Shown: in pieces, positions 26,801 to 37,190 of the stretch
Layout: the number at the start of each line of letters is the position of its first letter
How positions within the stretch are numbered: the first letter of the stretch is position 1
From: Todiramphus chloris collaris
Taxonomy: Eukaryota; Chordata; Aves; Coraciiformes; Alcedinidae
DNA: 64,000 nt
Assembly: GCA_025345505.1 (NCBI GenBank)
Contig: JANVCC010000076.1
Coordinates: 6,187,577-6,251,576, forward strand
Direction of reading: 5' to 3'
Made by a program: the position numbers and the translations under genes
Notes under the pieces: generated by a model
What the model was told of the DNA's origin: nothing
Databases searched by the model: none
What the model saw: only the letters and a program-made list of their open reading frames with translations

Positions 26801-27180
26801 GATTCCTGGAAAGAAGATGAACTACCACCCTCTAAATTAAAAAAAAAAAAGAGAGGAATACTCTTACTATGGTGCTTTTGTAGTCTTGGCGGAAACATAT
26901 GTGACTGAATCCATTCTTTCTCAAATGAGATATTTCCCATTGTCTTCTGAGGATGGGAAACAATGAGACAAGGTGCCTTTGTGCAGTTCAGTCGCATTCT
27001 CGGCTGGAAGCAAATGCTGTTATTTGCCATGTCTTAGCTGAGCTGGGAGACAATTTTTTCCAGCATTCTTTCTCTGCTCCTTGAAGGCCACAGAGGTGGT
27101 TAGTATTTAGAAATAACATATTAAATGAACTCAATTGTGACTTTCACTCTCATTTCCTATTAGATGGCTGGATGGACACA
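17877..27180. other. About 9.3 kb of unique sequence, no gene seen
   Basis: Both strands were checked. Open frames reach 90-92 codons (23199-23477 plus, 25922-26194 plus) and none shows a domain motif. A GC-richer patch lies at about 26400-26700, with an 84-codon open frame at 26450-26704 plus. I could not match it to a repeat or protein family. A TA-rich, partly palindromic stretch lies near 22275-22325. No CpG island is present. Confidence 0.55.
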
Positions 27181-27420
27181 GAGCAGGGAGGGGAGGGGAG
27201 AGGAAGTGGGGAGAGTTGCGGTCTGGACCTTCAAGCACAGGACAGCAGGCAAGCAGTTGGGAATAACAGGAACATTCCATCATGGTAGGTATATAGGTAG
27301 TTATATAGATGGATGGGTACATAGATACAGATACGTAGGCTGATATCTATTTAGCTGCCATGCTGGCTGGCTGTCTGGAAAAAGAAAAATAGGAGAAAGA
27401 AAAATAGGAGAAAGAAATTT
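27181..27420. repeat. Cluster of simple repeats (G-runs, TAGG/GATA, 15-bp tandem)
   Basis: Three unlike simple repeats lie within 240 bp. First, G-tracts at 27186-27211 (GGG, GGGG, GGGG, GGGG) could form a G-quadruplex. Second, a degenerate TAGG/ATAG/GATG tetranucleotide tract spans 27283-27339. Third, there are two exact copies of a 15-bp unit (aaagaaaaataggag) at 27381-27395 and 27396-27410, followed by a partial third. Confidence 0.85.
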
Positions 27421-28312
27421 AGAAGGAATGATAGTAGCACAAATTATACACGTTCTGGTAATGACGTGTGCATAATATGTCTACTTTCATGTGGTTTTGT
27501 TTTGGTTTTCTTATACTTAGAGAAGTCTGTTTGCAGGAATAAAGGTTATTAGTTTTCTCTGTCACTGAAAGGTGTTGTCATGACAGTATTTCATCCAACA
27601 GAGAGGTCTAGAGGGATCTATAACATTCATCTTAAGTTTAGAATAACTCTTCACAGAGAGAATGAAAAGCACCATGTCTTTAATACTCTCTCATTAACTA
27701 TCTATCTCACCACAGTGGACAGTGATCCCATTTTCAGGTCTGTGTAATAGCGTCAGTGATGCCTGAAGCACATTTCTGCAGGTGAATTCTTGTTTGTGGA
27801 TGAACCCTTTTTCATAAGAAAGGCAAAATATCCATCAGTTTCCTTAAATCAGTTACATTATGTAGAGAAATACAAGCCAATTTGTAAACTCAAAACAGTT
27901 TAAATTTTTCAGTATCTCTTCCTAGATTCCTCATTTTTCATATGTTTTTTGTGAGGTTACATAAGATAGACTTACACTACAAGTTATGCACATATAGCTG
28001 TGTCAGAGGTATGATTCTTAACTACTGCAGATAGAGTAGTCGAACATACCTTTATGACATTTCCTAATGTCATCTTTCTTTTTACTCTGGTTGAGAGTTG
28101 CTTTACAGTTCTGTGATAAAGGTTAGACTTACATTCTCTTTGATAAAGGAGCTTGATAGGGCTACAAACAAAAATTCAATGCTGATGAACTTAATGAAAT
28201 ATTTTTTGTGTAAGAGCTGTACGGTTGCAATCATACCATAATTTTCAAGGACAAAATACAGTACTTGGTGTGACATCAATATAGTTCTGTGTAAATGCCA
28301 AACCATGTATAG
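27421..28312. other. Unique non-coding sequence
   Basis: AT-rich sequence with no recognised repeat. The only open frame of note is a 67-codon minus-strand one (28103-28306) without a motif. Confidence 0.55.
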
Positions 28313-28365
28313 AAATCATAGAATCATAGAATCATAGATGGGCTGAGATGGAAAAGATTGCTGGA
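28313..28365 (-). mobile_element. CR1 3'-terminal fragment, about 53 bp, minus strand
   Basis: Three tandem copies of the CR1 terminal repeat in reverse complement (atcataga type) are followed by a short block 'tgggctgagatggaaaagat' that resembles the CR1 3' end. Similarity then ends. It is a very short insertion or remnant, like the one at 9458. Confidence 0.8.
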
Positions 28366-30029
28366 GAATAAACCCCTGGCTGTGGAATATTTATGTGCCT
28401 TTATCAGCCTAGACTCTAGAGCATCTAAACACCAATTTCAGAAATTAGATGTGTCAGTATGTTCCAAGAAAGGGCATTTCTTTCTTTTTACAGTGTATTT
28501 CAAAAAGGGTATCTGCTGAAAAGCATACTTCATGAATACATTGCTGGTTGTGTACAGGAAAGTTTACTGTAGAAAGATTTGTCTTCCAGAGGTCTGCAAG
28601 GTCCCAAGTGAACAAGACTTTTACTGCTGATGTCAAGGAGTGCATAGTCATAATCCCCAGCAAGTCAAACCCCATCTGCATTTATATCTTTGGAAGATTA
28701 CATTTATCTCAACAGCACGTAGCTCCATAATATTTAACACAATAGTCTCTTCTGACCACTCTGTCCCCAAAATAATGTAGAATGAGAGGTAATCCCTCAC
28801 ACCAAAGCTATTAATGGATTTTGGTAATAGTGATAATACTTTGAATTAGAATGAAAGCTTTTTATCTTTTTAAAGAAGACATGTTACAAGAAAATGTCTT
28901 GTAAATATTGATGTAAAACCATCACCAAGATAACTGCTGAAGTCAGTGTAGTTATACTCTGTATGAATTTAACTTCAGTGCTTGGAAAAATATTTCCTTT
29001 AATTTTTACTACTAAAACAGATTTAGCAATGAACTACATGTTTGCAACACAAGTAATTTTTCCAAGCAGTTGTAAGAGCTATTTGTTCTCAGCCCTAAGG
29101 GGACTTCAACATATTAACATAATGGCCACTGCAGGAATACATCCAGTTAATTTAAATCACATTGGAGTGCATCATGGTTTCTTAAGGTCTCACCAAAATC
29201 AGGTTGCAAGGTTTTAATCATGACAATGTTACCCATATCAGTTGGGGTTTCTGAAGAGTATCTGTGCAAGTTCCCTTCTTCTGAGCCTGGAAGCAGCATC
29301 TAGTCTCACCATTTGACATGAAATGAGATTACTGCTTTTTTATCTTTTCATTTGAACCACAAAAAAAAGGAATTTAAAATTTTAGAAAGTCAGCTTGTAG
29401 GCCAACCCAAGATACATTTAAAATATTTCTATCAAAGAAAGAAGCTGTGGTAAATGCTAGTCATTTTACATACGTAGTATGTGGAGGCAGAATAATACTT
29501 GCATATAAGCCCCAGGTAGAACATTAAGAATGAGGAATAAAAAAATCATTAAATGTGCTTGCATGCCCTTCAAGCAAATATGTACAAGATGATAGTCAGC
29601 CTAGTACATCCACTCGACAGGGACACAGAAAACCAGACCAATTTTTTCTTCAGTCCCCAAACTGGCTATCAGTCAAATCTATGAAATAAATGAGCAGATT
29701 TGTATCCATGTACCCTATGTACACAGAGACAGAAACACACAAAGACAGACAGTATTATTCCCTTTCAAACAGGAGATGCCAGGTCTTTTCTTTGTGGATG
29801 TAATAATGACTAAAAGAAACTATGTAAAACGTGACAGTGGGAAAAGCTTACTATGTATTATGGGAGCTTCTGCTAGCTATGATTTTGGTGCCAGGCCCAA
29901 GTACAGGACAAGGCTTTCTGTCTCCTGGTACTTCTCCCCTTCAATCCTATAGCAGGAGAAGTCATGGTCACAGCACCTGCCATGTCCTTGCTGGCATAGA
30001 CATGCAGCTCAACTCTATGGCATCCTCCA
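28366..30029. other. Unique non-coding sequence with overlapping small hairpins
   Basis: No repeat family was recognised. Two mutually exclusive short stems overlap at 28876-28904 (described in the findings). Open frames of 75-84 codons carry no motif. Confidence 0.55.
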
Positions 30030-31185
30030 AGTGCAGCAATGAATTTTTCCTAATGATCAACCTGGCATGACTTGAGGCTATTTCCTCTTGCCGTATCACT
30101 TGTTACTTGGGAAAAGGGACCAACCCCCACCTCACTACAACATCCTTTCATTGAGAGCAAGGTCTCCCACAAGCCTCTTTTTCTTCACGCTGAACAACAC
30201 CAGGTCCCGCAGCCACTCCTCACAAGACGTGTACTCTAGACCCTTCACCAGCTTTGTTGCCCTTCTTTGGATATACTCCAGACCTGCAATATCCTTGTAG
30301 TGGGAAGCCCAAAACTGAACCCTGTATTCAAGGTGTGGCTTCACCACACCTCCCTAGACCTGCTGGCCACACTATTTCTGATACAAGCCAATATGCTGTT
30401 GGCCTTCTTGGCAACCTGGGCACATGCTGGCTCATTTTTAGGTGGCTGTCCTTTTCCACTGGGCAGTTTCTAGCCACTTTTCCCCAGGCCTGGAGCATTG
30501 CAGGGTGTTGTTGTGACCCAGGTGCAGGACCTGGCACTTGGCCTTGCTGAACCTCATACCATTGGCCTTGCCCATCAATCCAGCCTTGTCCAGATCCCTC
30601 TGTAGACCCTCCCTACCCTCCAGCAGACTGACACACCCTCCCAACTTGGTGTCATCTGCAGGCTTACAGAGCATGCCTCAGTCCTCTCATCCAGATCATT
30701 GATAGAGATGTTAAAGAGAACAAGTCCCAGTAGAGATATTAAAGAGAACAGGTCCCACTACCGAGCCCTGGGGAACACCACTTGTGACCAGCCACCAACT
30801 GTATTTAACTGTATTTACCACTCTTTGGTCCCGGTGATCCAGCCAAAAGGATGGATGTCATAAAAGGGCATCATAGAGGGAGATCAGGTTAGTCAAGCAG
30901 GACCTGCCTCTCATCAGCCTGTGCTGATTGGGCCTGACTGCTTGGTTGTCCTGTACATGCTGCATGATGGCACTCAAGATGACCTGCTCCATAAGCTTCC
31001 CTGGCACTGAGGGCAGACCGACAATCCTGTAGTTCCCTGGATTCTCCTTCTGGACCTCCTTGTAGATTGATGTCACATTCGCTAACTTCCAGTCAACTGG
31101 GGCCTCCCAGTGTAGCCAGGATTGCTGACAAATGATGGAAAGTAGCTTGGTGAGCAGTTCTGCCAGCTCCCTCCGTAACCTCGAG
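30030..31185 (-). mobile_element. CR1 LINE, minus strand, about 1.15 kb, 3' end missing
   Basis: CR1 similarity begins within the 3' region at about 30030 ('tgaatttttcctaatgatca') and extends through the whole RT C-terminus into the RT fingers at about 31185. The last roughly 150-200 bp of the element, including the terminal 8-base repeats, are absent. That end primes insertion, so it must have been deleted afterwards. A 28-bp tandem duplication (30703-30730 and 30731-30758, 25/28 identical) and an apparent internal deletion near 30845-30875 mark further decay. Confidence 0.93.
30135..31076 (-). pseudogene. CR1 ORF2 reverse-transcriptase fragment, broken
   Basis: Three open segments lie in the same minus-strand frame. 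31076-30858 carries the RT finger blocks NYRIVGLPSVPGKLMEQVIL and GRSCLTNLISLYDALL. 30674-30438 carries the palm motif PADDTKLGG, in which both catalytic aspartates survive but the usual aromatic residue before A is P, then CQVLHLGH. 30347-30135 carries [11 protein letters not shown] and [11 protein letters not shown]. Stops, the 28-bp duplication and a deletion between finger and palm blocks separate them. The catalytic region that should lie between block GRSCLTN and the ADD motif is incomplete, so the protein is dead. Confidence 0.9.
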
Positions 31186-32557
31186 TAGAATGAAAAGTAG
31201 TTTCAGATTATCTGTGAGAATTTGTCCTGAGGCTAAAACTTACTGCCTGGAGGCCAAGATGCCTTTGTAGATCAATTCCAGTCCACATTTTACTCTGCAA
31301 TTTAGCAAAAAACGTCTTTTTTTCTCACTTCAGTGTAGGGACCTGTCAGCTGTATCAGAGGAGTGGAATTGTAAAAACGAATGAATGTTTCCAGTTTTGA
31401 AAACCTTAAATGAGCAATGCTGGAGTTAGAAACTAATACGAAGAGCGGAGGAGCTAATTGCAAGTTCCTGTGTCATGAATCCAGATTTAGGATCCTGCTG
31501 ACTATACCAGTTTGTCGTGAATGGGCGATGTAGGCTGCTGAAAGACCCGCTGTCAAAGGGATCAGCCAAAGTGGTTTTACTGAAATACGATGTTGTAAAA
31601 GTGCAACTTAGCAAAGTTCTATGGCAAGATTCACTCTATTACTGTACCGCACAAAGGATGTAACAGTGATTCAAAATGACAAAGACAGACTCAATGTTAC
31701 CAAGACAAAATCAAAATTACCAAGACAAAAATCAAAGTTACCAATACAAAATCTTAGTGCGCTATAAAACAAGGTTATGTGCAGTACCGGTCACTTACCA
31801 GAGATCTGCAGTTGGCAAGAAGTCTCTCTCTGCCTCAAGGAGCAACCTTGAGAGGTGTCTCAGCTTAAGGAGAGATCATCCTCATTCTGTCAGCTGCTTA
31901 GTAGGGAGCACTCAAAGAGGGTTCACTTAGACTGTTGTGTTTATGAAATAAAGTGGTTGGCTTGTAGTCAAGTGACACATGATAGAAAAGTTCAGGCATG
32001 AGACTTCTTATACTCACAAATTTCTTTGTTCCTGGATAAGCGAGTCTTGGAAAAACTACGTGCTATGCATGTGTTAATCACACGATTGGTGTTCCAAGCT
32101 TGTATGTGTTGATGCTCACTGTGTCGCTGTGGCTTTGTGGATTTTCAGAGAATAGATTGTCCCTAGAGAAGTTCTTGGCCCTGTTATGACTTAGGACTTT
32201 ACCTCCTTTGAAGCCTGTACCAAACTACTGCTTGTTTGGTTAAGGAGTCAAGTGCATTCATCACACTTTCAGATGATCTGATTTGCAAGGGATCCTCCTT
32301 AAAAGCAAAGAGACCCAACCCAGGGTACAATGATTGTGAGTTATGTGTACATAAGCTGTGCTACAAAGAGGTTATCAATTTACTTTCAAAAATTACTATA
32401 AACCCTTAGGATTTTGTTTTAGGAGAGCCTCTTAAAACTACTGCAGGAACACTATCTTGAACAGAAAATAGCTGTTATTTATTTTGCAGTATAACCAGTC
32501 AGATGGAAAGTTTGCTTCTTTTCTTTTTATTCCTGTTCTCTTTAAATCTTTTGGTGT
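31186..32557. other. Unique non-coding sequence with a three-copy 20-bp repeat
   Basis: No family was recognised. It contains three tandem copies of a 20-21-bp unit at 31696-31756. Open frames of 62-84 codons show no motif; the plus-strand frame at 31676-31930 is partly made by that repeat. Confidence 0.5.
31696..31756. repeat. Three tandem copies of a 20-21-bp unit
   Basis: The unit is RTTACCAAKACAAAATCAAA, at 31696-31715, 31716-31736 (one extra A) and 31737-31756 (last bases differ). It is an imperfect minisatellite in otherwise unique DNA. Confidence 0.88.
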
Positions 32558-33096
32558 TGTTCTGGTTTCAGCTCGGACAGGTTAATTATATTCCTATCAG
32601 CTGGTACAGGGCTGCATTTTGGATTTAGTGTGAGAGTGATTTTGATAACACGTTTGATGGTGTAGTTGTTGCTAAAATTCAGAGTTTTCCAGTTTCCCAC
32701 GCTCTTCCAGTGAAGAGGTGCACAAGTAACTGTGAGGGATCATGGCCAGAACAGCTGACCTGAGCTAGCTGAAGGGATATTCCATACAATAGAACATCAT
32801 ATCCAGTATATAAACTGGGGAGTTGTCCAGGAGGGGGAGATCTCTGCTTGGGCATTGGTCAGTGGATGGTGAGGAACTGCACCATGCATCACTTGTCTTT
32901 TCTTGGGTTTGATTTTCTCTCTCTTTTTGTTATACTCATTTTCATTACTGTTATTACTGTATATTATTGTTATTATTGAGTGAGGTTTTGTGTTGTTGTT
33001 CTTTTTTCTGGTTCTCCTCCACATCCCACTAGGAGAGGGAAGGTGTGAATGGTAGCTGCGTGGTGTTTAATTGCTGGCTGGGGTTAAACCATGACA
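32558..33096 (+). mobile_element. Endogenous retrovirus 5'-type LTR, plus strand
   Basis: A 539-bp LTR starts TGTTCTGGTTTCAG at 32558 and ends ...AACCATGACA at 33096, so it has the TG...CA ends of retroviral LTRs. Blocks familiar from abundant neoavian LTRs are 'agctggtacagggctgcatt', 'gatattccatac', 'ctgcttggg' and 'ttgctggctggggttaaacc'. A TATA box lies at 32807-32814, about 250 bp into the LTR. A T/AT-rich stretch at 32900-33010 sits where R/U5 is expected, without a clean AATAAA. A primer-binding site follows, so this is the 5' LTR of a provirus whose body is almost entirely lost. Confidence 0.88.
32807..32814 (+). promoter_or_regulatory. TATA box of the LTR
   Basis: TATATAAA at 32807-32814 lies mid-LTR, where U3 of TATA-driven retroviral LTRs has its core promoter. 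Transcription would run rightward into the primer-binding site. Whether it still drives transcription cannot be judged from sequence. Confidence 0.65.
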
Positions 33097-33104
33097 GTCC
33101 TTTG

Positions 33105-33122
33105 TGGCACCCAACGTGGGGC
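33105..33122 (+). other. Retroviral primer-binding site, tRNA-Lys1,2 type
   Basis: TGGCACCCAACGTGGGGC differs at one position from the known tRNA-Lys1,2 primer-binding site (the fifth base is A where G is usual). It follows the LTR end after an 8-nt spacer (33097-33104). Lysine-tRNA priming is typical of class II (betaretrovirus-like) elements, so the LTR is inferred to belong to a class II family. Confidence 0.87.
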
Positions 33123-36100
33123 CCATCACCTCTGTCCTTATAGCAAATCTCTGTCTGGGAAGTGTTTGGGTTTTTTTGACATATGCAGCTCACGGCTTTG
33201 ATATACTAAGTTTTGGAAAGGCTCAGGTTTGACTGGTCATGTTGAGTGTTTGGCTGCACTCAGCCCCTAAACTAGCCATAGCAAGTGGAAAATTCTCTGA
33301 ACTTCCCCAGGAAATGTGCAAGACATAAGCTAAGGACCTTCAATTTTTCTCAATACACTGGTTTTTGAAACTAAAGTTAATCAAGACCATTCATGAGACT
33401 TTTTCCTCCTATACCTTCTACTCCTACACATGGAGATAATTACCTGCCCGTGTGAGCCCCCTATTATCATTACTGTTGTTGCCTTAGATGTATCCTCTGA
33501 AAGACAGTGTGTTGTTGTCCAGTAATTACAAACACTGAAACCATAAACTGCTGCTGTAGTTAGTTGTATACATGTGGCTTTCATTCTGTTATATGGACAA
33601 TGTCCTATTACTTAAAGAAAGATAAAAAGAGATCAAATAGCTATTTCTTCTAACCTACCCCTTATCCTTGGGGCATTTGAAGAGTTAGGGTATTTTGAGG
33701 AAGAGGTTGATCAGCCTTTGTATCATCTTTTGTCAGTATACTGGGAAAGAACAACCTTTTTCATCATCTGCAATCAACAAATCATTCCCATTGGCGTGGC
33801 CCTGGAAAGAGTGCTAAATGAGTTGTCATTAGAAATTTCAAACAAATTTCATACACAACATTTTCTTTGTGCTTTTTCAGTTTTATCATTTTAGGAAATA
33901 AATGGCTCACATAGCATATTTTACAAGGAATGGTGATCTAATACTGTGGAGTTTGTAGGCACCTTTCAAATCTTACTTTGAATGTCAGTCCAGATAGCAG
34001 CTTTTCACAGGAAAGAACATGTTATTGTTTTCCTTATCCACTTTTTCCATTTCCTCTAAAATGTGTTTTGAAAAACTGTAAGAAAGAAGCTGACCTTCGT
34101 ATACACAAGTTTCTATCTCGTTGGTTCAATGCTAGGTCCCCCACTGCATTCTGGAAGGTGGGGTGGCAAGATAGTCTTTGGATATGACCTTTATTAACTT
34201 GTTACAGGTCCTTCAAATTATATAGGACAAGTGGCTTTCCAGGAACTAATGTTCTCTGGCTATTCTTGTTTATTTATAGGATGTCAGTATGATCACAGTG
34301 TCCCAGAGAAAAATAACTGTGAACATTAGCATAGTCAATAAGGCTGAGTGGGAAGTGAAAGCACTAGTGCTAAAAACTACTCCTGCTATGAAATAATTTA
34401 ATGCTTTCCAGATAATGGAGTCAAACAAGCACCCCCTGTCCAATGCTTCTGAAAATTGAGTCAAAAATTAAAACCGGAACTAAAGTCACTAATATTTGCT
34501 GCAGGGCTTCTGGTTAGCCTTTTCTCAGGTTAGAAGACCAGATACACTATAGAATACTTGGAAAGTAATTATGCAGACCCAAGAATTCTGAACACCGTTG
34601 CAGATCCTTGTTTTGGGATTCTATGTGCGGTCATTGTGAGCAGAACCTTAGCACTGAATGCTTGAAGATGCTGACATATCCAGCTCTAACAAAGTTAGGC
34701 ACTTAGAAAATCTCTTTGTCTACTTAATTGGAAGAGAGAGGGTTTTACTTCTTAATTTTGCCGTATGAAATTCTATGGTCAAGATCAAGAGCTGGGCCAT
34801 ACATGGGTTTGGAATTGAAAAAAAAAGCAGCATGAGTCCAGATAGAAGTATACCAGCAGAACTGCCTGAGAGACCTGAAGATCAGAAGACAGAGCAAAAC
34901 TTACTTGCCTTTGTATTTTTAAGTACTATTGTTTTCTTCAATAGTGTGTCCAGTAACCTAGACATATATGGCTCATACATGTCTTAAAAATCCATATATT
35001 TTCTTTTTCTTCTTATTCAAGAATGGAAATTAGCCAGAGACCCCCTGTCTGAGACACAAACGAAGCATTGTCTATTAAGAAAGAGAATAATTTGCATGGT
35101 ACTGCAGCCTTAGAGAAAGCCTTCCTTCAGGCAGCCGCACTGGGAGGCAGAATCACAAGAGGGGGATCTAGTCCTTTGCTGCTGTGTGAGGCTGGGTTAT
35201 TGATTCACTCCATAAATTCCTAATAAAACACTCTTCTACTCTTCACACGCTGAAGTAAATAACACAGTAACATTTGACCCCCCCCCGAGATTAAAACTCA
35301 TTATGTACTATTGCAGGTATTTCATTCTGAAGGAACTGAGAAAAGCCTGAACGATCCAGGCTTTTTCCAAGCGTGATTCTTACTGCTTATTGCACAGACG
35401 TGGTTTACCTTTTACTAGCAAAATAAATAAATAAAGCCACGCATTCTCAAATACTTATAGAAAATACTCCCTGAAGGGGAGAAGCGCGTATGCAAGTTGG
35501 TTGGTTAGGTGAGGATCGCAAATTGCCTCTGTTGGAATGGGAGTTGCCTCTGTCGGATTCAGAAGAGTGTTCCCTGGGAAATGATACATGTTTCTTTTTA
35601 AGGACAGAACTTATAAACAGTGCTTGCTAGGTAACTGTAGAAAGGTAATCAAACATTTTAATGTTTTATACTTTTCAAATATATTTATGAAATGAACTGG
35701 ATTTTTATTTCTGGTGCTCTAAGTTTTTTCCAGCTGTCATTCATCTAGTTCACAGCAGTGGCCACCCAAATTGCTGTAATCAGTATGCCAGCCGAATTAT
35801 TTTACCTGTCAGCATTCTGCTTTTGTCATCGTTATAAATATCGTCCAACCCTGAGAATATTGTCTCTTCAGGTGTAGAAGTGAGTAGGAATGCCAACAGA
35901 AATTAAATGACATTTTATCACTTTTGAGGTAGGATGTGATTTGTTTTTAGGAGGTGATTGCACTTTCTATATATATTTTATCAACAGCCATCTCTTGCTT
36001 TGTGATCCAACTTCCCCTGAAGTCCATGATAATTTTTCAGAGATTTGATACAGAGCTGGATTAGCCTCAATATGATTGATAGAAAGACATTCATGAAATA

Positions 36101-36287
36101 CAATAGTTTTAACAATTAGGTTGGCAATTATATTGCCTAAGTAGATCTCAGATGCTTAAGGAAATCATACATATCTAAACAGATGAAAGCACTGATCCTT
36201 CTATTCTGGTATCCTGTTCCTGGCAATGAGCATTTAATCCAGACGGAGACGTAGTCAGGATTCTGCCTCTTGAGTAGGAATATAGTT
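33123..36287. other. Possible short viral leader, then unique sequence
   Basis: The first 150-200 bp after the primer-binding site may be retroviral leader, but I see no gag, pol or env peptide anywhere downstream and no second LTR. The rest is AT-rich unique DNA. It has a run of nine C at 35278-35286 and a short direct repeat (ttgcctctgtYgga at 35523 and 35544). Open frames of 64-70 codons carry no motif. Confidence 0.5.
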
Positions 36288-37190
36288 CACAGAATCACAG
36301 AATCAGAGGATGTTAGGGATTGGAAGGGACCTCGAAAGATCATCTAGTCCAATCCCTGTGCTGGAGCAGGATCACCTAGATCAGGTCAGACAGGAATGCG
36401 TCCAGGCAGGTTTTGAATGCCTTCAGAGAAGGAAACCCCACAGTCTCTCTGGGCAGCCTGTTTCAGTGTTCTCTTACCCTCACCATGAAGAAGATTTTAC
36501 TCACATTTAGGTAGAACTTCCCATGTTCCAGCTCCCACCCATTGCCCCTTGTCCTATCATTGGTCGAGACTGAGAAGAGCCTGGCTCCATCCTCCTGATG
36601 CTCACCCTTTACATATTTATAAACATTAATGAGGTCATCCTTCAGTCTCCTCCCAGCTGAAGAGACGCAGCTCCCTCAGCCTTTCCTCAGGGAGATGCTC
36701 CACTCCCTTAATCATCTTTGTGGCTCTGTGCTGGACTCTTTCAAGCACTTCCCTGCCCTTCTTGAACTGAGGGACCCAGAGCTGAACACAATATTCCAGA
36801 TGAGGACTCACCAGGGCAGAGTGTAGGGGGAGGAGAACCTCCCATGATCTGTAGACTTTCTTCTTCCACTTGAGTTTGCCCAGCAGTTCCCTGTTTAACC
36901 ATGCAGGCCTCCTGGCACCCTTTCATGACGTGTTGGGTTGCTCTGATCTTGAGCTTGGAAGAAATGGTCCTTGAATGGTAACCACCTATCTTGGGCCCCT
37001 GTACCTTCTAGTACCCTGTCCCATGAGATTTCCCCTAGCAATTGCTTGAAAAGTCCACAGTTGGCCCTACTGAAGTCCAGAGTTGTGCTTCTGCTTGGTA
37101 TTCTGTTCCTTCCACATGAGATCCTGAACTCCACCATCTCATGGTCACTGCCACCTAGGCTGCCCTCAACCTTCACTGCTTCAACCATAG
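36288..37190 (-). mobile_element. CR1 LINE, minus strand, endonuclease end joined to tail
   Basis: The left edge has the terminal repeats (cacagaat, cacagaat variant) and a full CR1 3' region through the motif region after the palm, up to about 36835. From about 36840 to 37190 the sequence matches a part of CR1 ORF2 that normally lies about 1 kb further 5', the end of the endonuclease domain and the linker before the reverse transcriptase. The intervening RT sequence, including the catalytic box, is missing. Either one CR1 suffered an internal deletion or two same-strand fragments abut. The tail is of a different subfamily from the copies at 39678, 43768 and 51631. Confidence 0.9.
36895..37188 (-). 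pseudogene. CR1 ORF2 endonuclease C-terminus and linker fragment
   Basis: A 97-codon open frame. Residues about 9-19 read GSLGGSDHEMVEF, which contains the SDH motif of APE-type LINE endonucleases, where the histidine is catalytic. It is followed by the linker with WLPFKDHFFQ. Continuing in minus-strand frames past 36895, the linker residues KWKKK-like (near 36865) are reached before the junction with the CR1 tail near 36838. This is the only endonuclease-derived sequence in the window. The N-terminal part of the domain is absent because of 5' truncation near 37190. Confidence 0.82.
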
